Source: PWVB01 sp964530185 (GTDB taxonomy: Bacteria > Chloroflexota > Anaerolineae > B4-G1 > SLSP01). Taken from it: 18,058 nt of DNA. Position 1 is the first letter of the stretch. Each line of letters begins with the position of its first letter. This document shows, in pieces, positions 7,589 to 14,192 of the stretch. The notes under the pieces were generated by a model that saw nothing but the letters and a program-made list of their open reading frames with translations, was not told the DNA's origin and did not search any database. Location: NCBI GenBank assembly GCA_964530185.1, contig CAZHBB010000062.1, positions 1 to 18,058 on the forward strand. Reading direction: 5' to 3'. The position numbers and the translations under genes are program-made.

Positions 7589-8593
7589 TTAGCCGCGCTT
7601 GAGCTGGGCGCTGAAGAGATCTCCTTCTTTCTCCTCGGAACGGTCGGTAGCCGGAGGCGGTTCCGGCGAGAGGGCCGAGATGGCGGCTCGTAGATCGGGC
7701 GTCATCTCAATCTCGAGAGCGCCCAGCGAGCCCTCGAGCTGCTCCACGTTGCGGGCGCCAATGATGGGCGCGGTGACGGCAGGATGGCTGGCGACCCACG
7801 CCACGGCCAGGCTTACCGGGTTGTAGCCATGTTCCTGGGCGAAGCGTGTGAAATTCTCGGCGACCTCGTAGACCCAGCGGTCGCCGTAGCGTTTGCGGTA
7901 CATGGGGTTGCTCACCAGTCGGCCCTCTGAGGGCAGCTTCCCGACGCCGTACTTGCCCGTCAGCAGCCCACCTCCCAGGGGGCTGTAGGGGATGACGCCC
8001 AGGCCCTCAGAGCGGGCCATGGGCAGGATCTCGACCTCGGCCTGGCGCTTCACCAGATTGTACATTGGCTGCAGCACTTCGAAGCGGGCCCAGTGGTGCA
8101 GTGCCGAGATGCCCAGCGCCTTGGTCACCTGCCAGGCGGCGAAGTTGCTGGCACCGGGGTAGAGGATCTTGCCCTGCGACACTAGGTCATCGAGGGCGCG
8201 CAGCGTCTCTTTCAGGGGAGTCTCCGGATCGAAGTGGTGAATGAAATAGATGTCGATGGTCTCGGTCTGCAGCCGCCGCAAACTCTCCTCCACGGCGCGC
8301 ATGATGTGGCGCCGGTGGGCCCCTCGTGCGTTCACGTCAGGGCCGGTGGGAAAGTAGACTTTGCTGGTGATCACCACCTCATCCCGACATCCCTTGATGA
8401 GGCGGCCCAGGATCTCCTCGGCTCGCCCCTTGGAATAAACGTTGGCGCAATCGAAGAAGTTAATACCCACCTCGCGGCAACGGTGGAACATGGCAGCCGA
8501 CGTTTCCTCGTCTGCATCACCACCGAACGACATGGTTCCGAAACAGAGCTTCGACACTTTGACACCTGTAGATCCCAGTAATCGGTATTCCAT
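7589..8593 (-). CDS. Aldo/keto reductase
   Basis: This 334-residue protein is a typical NADPH-dependent aldo/keto reductase, a cytoplasmic TIM-barrel enzyme reducing aldehydes or ketones. It begins MEYRLLGSTGVKVSKLCFGT, and the catalytic tetrad is visible: Asp48 and Tyr53 in FDCANVYSKG, Lys78 in ITSKV, and His119 in IYFIHH. PYSPLGGGLLTGKY and the late API(I)GARNVEQLE segment are the conserved loop and cofactor-binding regions. Length is normal for the family. The ATG at 8593 has GGGAG about ten bases upstream. It is the last gene of a minus-strand cluster, 22 bases after the acyltransferase gene, so probably co-transcribed with it. Substrate cannot be predicted; nearby genes do not point to a pathway. 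Confidence 0.92.
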   Translation of the reverse strand: MEYRLLGSTGVKVSKLCFGTMSFGGDADEETSAAMFHRCREVGINFFDCANVYSKGRAEEILGRLIKGCRDEVVITSKVYFPTGPDVNARGAHRRHIMRAVEESLRRLQTETIDIYFIHHFDPETPLKETLRALDDLVSQGKILYPGASNFAAWQVTKALGISALHHWARFEVLQPMYNLVKRQAEVEILPMARSEGLGVIPYSPLGGGLLTGKYGVGKLPSEGRLVSNPMYRKRYGDRWVYEVAENFTRFAQEHGYNPVSLAVAWVASHPAVTAPIIGARNVEQLEGSLGALEIEMTPDLRAAISALSPEPPPATDRSEEKEGDLFSAQLKRG

Positions 8594-8615
8594 GGTTTCT
8601 GTACTCCCTTTCCAT

Positions 8616-9374
8616 TTAGCGTCTCTGACTTTGGGATTCCCTCGTAGTGACCTGCCGTGCGCGCAGCAGGTTGCTATCCCCGGGATGTTCGAACTCCAGA
8701 TAGGTCTCGGTAGCGTGCTCTAAGTCGCTGTAGACGCCGCGGTAGGGAGGGGGCATCAGCGCGGCCAACTGATACATCATCTCATCCACGATCTGCTGGC
8801 GAACCTGGCGGGTGACCTTGACGCCACGGGTATTCACGCGGAAGGGGTTGCCCACCCGCACGTGGTATGGCGTCCGACGCAGCCGCTTCAGGTTCTCCAT
8901 GAATTTCTCTCCCCCATAGCAGGCAATGGGCCACACGGGGACCTGGCTGCGTATGGCGATCAGCACCACGCCGGCCTTGCCCCGCTGGAGCCGTCCATCA
9001 TGGCTACGGGTCCCCTCAGGAGTGATAAAGAGGATCTTGCCCTCCTGCAGCACCTGCAGTCCGCTCCGGATAGCGCTTATATCCGCCGTGTCACGCTCAA
9101 TGGGCAGGATGTTCCAATTGGTGAAAAGAAGGCGATAGATGGGGTTGTCCCAGTTCTCTTTTTTGGAGAACCCTACCCCCAGGTCGCTGGGGATGCGTGG
9201 GTATAGGATAGGCAGTTCCAGGAAGTTGATGTGGTTGACGATGAGGATGGCGGGCCCAACCACCGGGACGCGCTTGAGCTCATGGGCATCGACCTCGCAC
9301 GTGAGATAGGTCAATGCCCGTACGATGCCGTTGATGAGGCGGCGTGCAATCAGTTTACCCGTGCTCAGGCTCAT
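8616..9374 (-). CDS. PlsC-type 1-acyl-glycerol-3-phosphate acyltransferase family protein
   Basis: This 252-residue protein has the motifs of the lysophosphatidic acid acyltransferase family, which acylate glycerophospholipid precursors at the membrane. The HX4E catalytic motif is VNHINFLELP (His48, Glu53; numbering from the chosen start). The substrate-binding motif is TPEGTRS (Glu120, Gly121), and LPIERD (91-95) is the third block. The chosen start is the ATG at 9374, with GGAAG upstream; a GTG at 9386 would add four residues (MEET) but has no good ribosome-binding site. It lies between the secreted protein gene (59-base gap) and the aldo/keto reductase gene (22-base gap), all on the minus strand. 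The last 25 or so residues are charged and not obviously conserved. Membership is clear; its role as the main PlsC rather than a paralogue is not shown. Confidence 0.88.
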   Translation of the reverse strand: MSLSTGKLIARRLINGIVRALTYLTCEVDAHELKRVPVVGPAILIVNHINFLELPILYPRIPSDLGVGFSKKENWDNPIYRLLFTNWNILPIERDTADISAIRSGLQVLQEGKILFITPEGTRSHDGRLQRGKAGVVLIAIRSQVPVWPIACYGGEKFMENLKRLRRTPYHVRVGNPFRVNTRGVKVTRQVRQQIVDEMMYQLAALMPPPYRGVYSDLEHATETYLEFEHPGDSNLLRARQVTTRESQSQRR

Positions 9375-9433
9375 AGTCTCTTCCACTCGTCACATTGGTC
9401 TGGTCCTAGGCGCCTGGGGACGTTTCAGAGCCG

Positions 9434-10111
9434 CTAGCGCCGGTAGCCCTCGATGGCGAGCTGCCCTGGCGTCAGGAAGACTGCCTCCAGGCAGGCCTGC
9501 GCGGGCCAAAGGTAAGGCAGCCGCTCATCAAGCGCGCGCTGGGCCACGCCGCGCAGCCCCATGCTCCAGCCGTTGACCTCCACTTTGTTGAGGGTGATCA
9601 CAGGCTGGCAGTCCGAGGTTTGGATGGTGAGTGTGACCCTGATCTCGAGTTCGCCGTCGCCGAGGTCGGGCAGGTCGGCCCCCACCTGCTTCAGCAAGGA
9701 TTGGTCCACAAACGCCTGCACCATCATATAACCCTGCTCGAACGATAGACTGACGGTGGCCTGTTGCTTCAGAATCTGGGCGATCATTTCGTTGGCGTCC
9801 TCTTCCGCCAGCACTACCCGCACTTTCTCCCCCTCCTCCAACTCCTGCAGTTCTCGGAGATCCTCCAACGTGGTGATATGGTACTCCGGCAGGGTGGGAT
9901 CGGGCGTAGGGGGTGGAGGTGGTGTGGGGGTGGCGGGCTTGATCAGGCCCAGCATTCTCAGCAGCGGGCCGATGATGGGCCATTGGGGCAGTGGGGGAAA
10001 GCCCCTGGTCTCCTGTGCCGCCGACACGGGTGTCGCGACCAACAGGCCCAGCATGGCGACGAGGGCTACGACCCGCATCCATCGAGCGATGCCTCTTCCT
10101 GTGAATGACAT
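9434..10111 (-). CDS. Secreted or membrane-attached protein of unknown function, proline-rich linker
   Basis: I do not recognise this 225-residue protein. It starts with a clear signal peptide: basic n-region with GRGIARWMR, hydrophobic core VVALVAMLGLLVATPV and a likely cleavage site near VSAA (residue 32). A short stretch with PPLPQWP and a proline/threonine-rich linker (TPTPPPPPTPDPT, about residues 62-74) follow. The rest (about 75-225) is a mixed alpha/beta domain with EEDANEMIAQ near its start and two cysteines (SDCQPV and QACLEA) that might form a disulphide. The order, an acidic 'EEDAN' helix before long amphipathic strands, faintly recalls secreted lipid-binding folds such as YpmS or DUF2993 proteins; this is a guess. 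The ATG at 10111 has AGGAGG seven bases upstream. It sits between rsgA and plsC on the same strand, consistent with an envelope-related operon. Confidence 0.82.
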   Translation of the reverse strand: MSFTGRGIARWMRVVALVAMLGLLVATPVSAAQETRGFPPLPQWPIIGPLLRMLGLIKPATPTPPPPPTPDPTLPEYHITTLEDLRELQELEEGEKVRVVLAEEDANEMIAQILKQQATVSLSFEQGYMMVQAFVDQSLLKQVGADLPDLGDGELEIRVTLTIQTSDCQPVITLNKVEVNGWSMGLRGVAQRALDERLPYLWPAQACLEAVFLTPGQLAIEGYRR

Positions 10112-10175
10112 GAGTCAACCTCCTGATTTTTGATCTGTTCTCATCCTGCGTGGGACGTGGCCGCATCTCTGTCGG

Positions 10176-11183
10176 CTACGGCTCTTCGATTCCCCACCAA
10201 TACATGTCCGCCAGCTTGCGGTGCTCCTGATGGAGCCGCACGTAGCTTTCATAACGATGTCGGTCGATCTTCCCCTCCTCGAGCGCCGCCCGGACAGCGC
10301 AGCCTGGCTCGACGGTGTGGGTGCAGTCGGAGAATGCGCAATGGGGCACGTAGGGCGCGATGTCGGGGAAGTAGGCGTCGATTTCCTCGGGGTCCAAGTC
10401 GAACAGCGCCAGGGCGCGAATCCCCGGAGTGTCGGCGACCCATCCTCCTTCCTGCAACGGGATCAACTCGGTCACGGTGGTGGTGTGTTTCCCTTTACCG
10501 GTGACCCGACTCACCTCCATGATACGCTGTCCTAACCCTGGCTCCAAGGCGTTCAGCAGGCTGGATTTCCCCACCCCAGAGGGGCCGATCAGAGCCGAGA
10601 TCTTGTTTCGCAGCCGCTCCCGCAACTCGTCCACTCCCTGCCCGGTCACTGCGCTGGTGTAGACCACCGGGTAGCCGATGTGCTCGTACACGGAGAACAT
10701 CCGACGGGCCTCCTCCAGGCCCACCAGGTCGACCTTGTTGGCGCAGATGAGGGCGGGGATTTCCTGTCGCTCCGCGCCCACCAGAAGCCGGTCCAACATG
10801 CGCAGCCGTGGTTCCGGATTGGCACAGGCCAGGACGAAGACTGCCTGGTCTGGATTGGCAATGATGACCTGCTCCTGCTCCCGGAGGTAACCCTTGCGGT
10901 CCCATCGGCGTGCACCGCGTCCGTAGGGTAGAGGGCGCAGCCGCGAGAGGGCACGTTTGCGTTCGTAGACCTCCTCGATGACGTATCCACCATCGGACAT
11001 GGCCCGCCAGCGCACCCTGTCGCCCACGGCCACGATGGTAGTGTCGCGGCGCTCCTTCTTCAGGCGTCCACGGATGCGCGCGACGACCTGCTCCCCGGAG
11101 TCGGTCAAGATGGTGTAGAAGCCGCTCTGGGCTTTGATGACGAACCCATCGTTCAGTCCATCTGTGTCTTCCATATCAGGCAT
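10176..11183 (-). CDS. rsgA: Ribosome small-subunit-dependent GTPase A
   Basis: RsgA is a circularly permuted GTPase that assists late maturation of the 30S subunit in the cytoplasm. This 335-residue protein has an N-terminal OB-fold region (about 12-80). The permuted GTPase motifs follow: NKVDL (149-153, G4), TSAVTGQGV (G5), GPSGVGKSS with Lys206 (G1), TTTV (G2) and DTPGI (G3). The C-terminal zinc site is visible as HCAFSDCTHTVEPGC, giving the usual Cys/Cys/His/Cys pattern. Length is typical. The ATG at 11183 has GAGGAG about ten bases upstream; an ATG nine bases further in is an alternative. It is the first gene of a minus-strand cluster with the secreted protein, plsC and aldo/keto reductase genes, behind a good promoter at 11226-11254. 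Confident assignment. Confidence 0.95.
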   Translation of the reverse strand: MPDMEDTDGLNDGFVIKAQSGFYTILTDSGEQVVARIRGRLKKERRDTTIVAVGDRVRWRAMSDGGYVIEEVYERKRALSRLRPLPYGRGARRWDRKGYLREQEQVIIANPDQAVFVLACANPEPRLRMLDRLLVGAERQEIPALICANKVDLVGLEEARRMFSVYEHIGYPVVYTSAVTGQGVDELRERLRNKISALIGPSGVGKSSLLNALEPGLGQRIMEVSRVTGKGKHTTTVTELIPLQEGGWVADTPGIRALALFDLDPEEIDAYFPDIAPYVPHCAFSDCTHTVEPGCAVRAALEEGKIDRHRYESYVRLHQEHRKLADMYWWGIEEP

Positions 11184-11225
11184 TCAGATTGGTCTCCTCG
11201 GCCCTTCTCCTTGGCACTGACCCCG

Positions 11226-11254
11226 ATTCTACCGTGAGCGCCCATCCGTGGCAA
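11226..11254 (-). promoter_or_regulatory. Sigma70-type promoter for rsgA and the minus-strand cluster
   Basis: Read on the minus strand, TTGCCA (-35, 11249-11254) is separated by exactly 17 bases from TAGAAT (-10, 11226-11231). Each hexamer matches five of six consensus bases. Transcription would start near 11219, leaving a leader of about 36 bases with the rsgA ribosome-binding site. Confidence 0.7.
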
Positions 11255-11392
11255 CCACTTGCCGAGGTAGCGTGGCTCCGACCGCACGTGGGTCTGCGTC
11301 TCCGGTCGAGTTGGTTCCATATGGCAACCGCGTTGGCAGTGGTCCGCACTACCTTCAAGAGGGAGCCTGGAGGATGAGAGGGCCTCAACTTC

Positions 11393-11408
11393 TGCCGGCA
11401 GGCCGGCA
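11393..11408. repeat. 16-base palindrome in the divergent intergenic region
   Basis: TGCCGGC (11393-11399) and GCCGGCA (11402-11408) form perfect seven-base arms around two bases. It lies 15 bases upstream of the plus-strand -35 candidate at 11424, a position suiting an activator or operator site. The GC-rich content makes a chance palindrome possible. Confidence 0.35.
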
Positions 11409-11423
11409 TGCTGGACTGTCACG

Positions 11424-11451
11424 TTGACTTCTGGAACAACGTACCTACACT
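11424..11451 (+). promoter_or_regulatory. Promoter candidate for the M23/Roco gene pair
   Basis: TTGACT (-35, 11424-11429) is followed after 16 bases by TACACT (-10, 11446-11451). These match five and four consensus bases. The predicted start near 11458 would give a leader of about 68 bases containing the direct repeats at 11477-11497. The sequence from about 11460 is markedly more AT-rich than its surroundings. Confidence 0.5.
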
Positions 11452-11476
11452 TTAGGAAAGTGTCGGCCCATAACAC

Positions 11477-11497
11477 AATTGTAACAGAATTGTAACA
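11477..11497 (+). repeat. Direct repeat with an 11-base period, upstream of the M23/Roco gene pair
   Basis: AATTGTAACA occurs at 11477-11486 and again, identically, at 11488-11497. The copies are offset by 11 bases, about one DNA helical turn. They lie 29-49 bases before the start codon and downstream of the candidate promoter, so a bound protein could block or sense transcription. The sequence AATTGTAACA is AT-rich in an otherwise GC-rich region, which makes two exact copies notable. Confidence 0.55.
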
Positions 11498-11525
11498 CTT
11501 GACCCAGGCTGTCATGGGGAGGTAA

Positions 11526-14192
11526 ATGGCGGCGCTACGGTTGCGATGGCCCGTGCGGCGCGCGGTGATCGACCAGCGGTTCGGAGAGCATCCGGAGCTC
11601 TACGGCAGGTTTGGCCTGCCTGGGCACGAAGGAGTCGACCTGCGGGCATCCACTCATGATGCAGTCCTGGCTGCTGCCGACGGTATGGTCAGTGACGTGC
11701 GTCTGGATGCGTTCGCTGATCCTCTGGTGAAGCCCTACGGCAATCAGATCCGCCTACAGCACATGGGCGGTTATGAGACGCTCTATGCCCACCTCTCTCG
11801 GGTCGTGGTGGTGCGGGGACAAGTCGTCCACGCGGGGGACGTGATCGGCCTGGCTGGCGACACGGGCTTCACTCGGGGGGTGCACGTGCACTTCGGCCTC
11901 AAATGCCACGGTGCAACGCTGCGGGGCGATACCCACTTCCCTTACGACTTGATAGACCCCGAGCCTTTCGTGATGACCTCGGACGACGAGAATCCTATAC
12001 CCGCGGTGGTCACAATGGAGTTGGTGGTGGACGTCCGGGGGGCATCGGATGATGCCCCTTCCCTTAACGTGCGGATGCTGCCATATGTGGGCAGTCCGGT
12101 CGTGGGCCAGGTTCACTCTGGTGAGCGGCTGGAGGCTCTGGAGGATCCGTGGGCCGTCGCCGCTAAGGTCGGACGGCGGGGACAATGGCTCTGGGTGCGG
12201 ACGGCGGGGGGGGCTCTGGGGTGGGTGGCTGCCTGGTACGTCCGTCCTGGGGAGGGCACGGAGGTGAAATTGCCCCCCACGGCTCAGGTCATTTTCGTGG
12301 TGGTCTCCACGGATGGGGAACGGCTGCGCCTGCGGAGATCGCCCGCCACCGATGCTCAAGTGATCCGCCGTCTCCAGCCTGGCACCTGGCTAAGAGCGTT
12401 GGAGGAAGAGGAGACTCTAAGCGCCAAAGTAGGGCAGTGGGGGACGTGGTTGCATGTCCAGGACCCCCTGGGCGAGGAGGGGTTCTGCGCCGCACGGTTC
12501 CTGAAACTCGAGCCAGGGATGCAAGGCCGTGTGCTCCCCGACCCACACCAGGGTAAACCGACCTCCTGGGTGAGGGTGAATGCGCCAGGCGCCGGACTGC
12601 GGGTGAGGGCGGGACCAGGTACCCACTACAAGAGGATCTGGTGGGTGCCTCATGACACGATCTTGCGCTCCCTGGAGGATCCTGAGGAGACGGGGCGGAA
12701 GGTGGGACGCCGGGGTGAGTGGATACACGTACGGACCCCGGCCCAGTACGAGGGATACGTGGCAGCCTGGTATGTGCGTCACCCTGATGAGAAGAAGGAC
12801 GAGAGGGCGCCGGCACCCATCGGACCGATGCGGACGGGCCTCTGTCCCTATATCTTCGGCGTCCATGCAGTCTCGGTGGCCGACGAGGTCTACGACCGGG
12901 GACGCATTCGGGACTTATTCGAGAGCCAGCGCAAACGCGGTTGGATCCTCTTCACCGAGATCTGCGGTCGTCACCCTCATGCCATTCAATTGATCCCTGA
13001 GATACGGCGGCGGCTGTGGGATTGGGCCGATCGGGGGTATGGGGTCATCATCCGTCTGAACCACGGATATGAGCCTGGGGGCACGCTGCCCGAGTCGCGC
13101 TATTACGATGACTTCGCGGCGGCTGCCGCGCGTTGGGTTGAGGTTTACCTGCGTGACGCCGGGCGCTCTCCCCTGGACTATACATGGACCATCCAGATCG
13201 GTAATGAGCAGAACAATCCGCGAGAGCACCCTGGCGGGTTCGAACACCCTGTGGAGCACATCACGCCTGAGATGTACGCCGACGCGTTCAACCGCACCTA
13301 TGTGGCCATCAAACGGGTGCTTCCCAATGCCGTCGTCTGCCCCGGTGCCATTGATCCCTACAACTACATGCCCATGCGGCGTCTGGGAGGAGTCCGCTGG
13401 CGCCCTCTGGACTATTTTACCTCGATGTTGACCCATATCGAGGAGCTGGACGGGATCGTGCTCCATGCTTACACCCACGGGCCGGATCCGGCGCTGGTCA
13501 CCCATCTGAAGCGTTTCGGGAACGGTTCGGGTCCGCTGGGGGATCACTATTACGATTTCCAGATCTATCGTCTCTTCATGGAACGCATTCCTGCTCAGTG
13601 GCACCATGTGCCTGTCTACATCACCGAGATGAATCCGTTACACCGGCCGTCGGGTGAACATGACCTGGGCTGGGTTAACCGCAACCTGGGGTGGGTGCGG
13701 GCTGTCTACGACGAGATCCACCGTTGGAACGCGCAGCCGTACGCCCAGCAGATCCGCTGTGGTCTGCTCTACCGGTGGCGGGGCGATGCATGGGCCATCG
13801 AAGACAAAGGCGAGGTGCTGAGGGACTTCGTGGAGTCGTTGGCCCACGACTACCGCTGGCGCGATCGCCCTGCGCAGGTAGCTTTCGACCTCTCGCTACC
13901 CGATCTGCCGTCGGAGCGGCCCGAGGAGCGCCAATTGGTGGAGCCCGATGATCTCACACGGCTCTGGGGCCTCGATGAGGAGACACAGGCAGTGCTCCGT
14001 GCCGCCGGCATCATGCTCTACGAGCAACTGGCGCGATTGACGCCCTTCGAATTGGAGGCCATAATCGGGGAGACTGAGCTTAGACCCCGGCTTCTCTCGA
14101 CATGGCCTGAGCAAGCCCAGTTGGCCGCTGCAGGGGCATGGGCCAGATTGACGCGATATCGCACCATCGTGGGGGCTATACGTGAACGATGA
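11526..14192 (+). CDS. Multidomain M23 peptidase / triple SH3 / TIM-barrel glycosidase / helix-hairpin-helix-like protein without signal peptide (888 aa)
   Basis: Four parts are visible. Residues 8-145 form an M23 (LytM-type) zinc endopeptidase with all expected residues: His34 and Asp38 in GHEGVDL, His89 in YAHL, and His120/His122 in GVHVHFG; the family cuts peptidoglycan cross-bridges. Three SH3-like repeats follow (about 169-240, 257-328 and 347-418), each with a KVGxxGxW core and a final GW/GY/GF segment. Residues 437-775 resemble a clan-A glycosidase barrel, with candidate acid/base Glu561 (IGNEQN) and nucleophile Glu701 (YITEMN). Residues 807-880 (DDLTRLWGLDEETQAVLRAA onward, then TWPEQAQLAAAG) form a helix-hairpin-helix-like module common in Chloroflexota. 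There is no signal peptide, and TAA at 11523-11525 is in frame directly before the ATG, so the N-terminus cannot extend. The ribosome-binding site GGGGAGG is only three bases from the ATG. The gene overlaps the Roco gene by 11 bases. Confidence 0.9.
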   Translation: MAALRLRWPVRRAVIDQRFGEHPELYGRFGLPGHEGVDLRASTHDAVLAAADGMVSDVRLDAFADPLVKPYGNQIRLQHMGGYETLYAHLSRVVVVRGQVVHAGDVIGLAGDTGFTRGVHVHFGLKCHGATLRGDTHFPYDLIDPEPFVMTSDDENPIPAVVTMELVVDVRGASDDAPSLNVRMLPYVGSPVVGQVHSGERLEALEDPWAVAAKVGRRGQWLWVRTAGGALGWVAAWYVRPGEGTEVKLPPTAQVIFVVVSTDGERLRLRRSPATDAQVIRRLQPGTWLRALEEEETLSAKVGQWGTWLHVQDPLGEEGFCAARFLKLEPGMQGRVLPDPHQGKPTSWVRVNAPGAGLRVRAGPGTHYKRIWWVPHDTILRSLEDPEETGRKVGRRGEWIHVRTPAQYEGYVAAWYVRHPDEKKDERAPAPIGPMRTGLCPYIFGVHAVSVADEVYDRGRIRDLFESQRKRGWILFTEICGRHPHAIQLIPEIRRRLWDWADRGYGVIIRLNHGYEPGGTLPESRYYDDFAAAAARWVEVYLRDAGRSPLDYTWTIQIGNEQNNPREHPGGFEHPVEHITPEMYADAFNRTYVAIKRVLPNAVVCPGAIDPYNYMPMRRLGGVRWRPLDYFTSMLTHIEELDGIVLHAYTHGPDPALVTHLKRFGNGSGPLGDHYYDFQIYRLFMERIPAQWHHVPVYITEMNPLHRPSGEHDLGWVNRNLGWVRAVYDEIHRWNAQPYAQQIRCGLLYRWRGDAWAIEDKGEVLRDFVESLAHDYRWRDRPAQVAFDLSLPDLPSERPEERQLVEPDDLTRLWGLDEETQAVLRAAGIMLYEQLARLTPFELEAIIGETELRPRLLSTWPEQAQLAAAGAWARLTRYRTIVGAIRER

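Noticed and set aside
11362..11425. Short open frame (ATG about 11374) after GGAGG, as a leader peptide before the M23/Roco pair
   Set aside because: The GGAGG directly abuts the ATG with no spacing, the frame is 17 codons, and it lies upstream of the candidate promoter, so it would not be on that transcript.
12915..13607. Minus-strand open frame opposite the glycosidase domain
   Set aside because: No recognisable motif, no ribosome-binding site, and the plus strand there encodes conserved catalytic segments.
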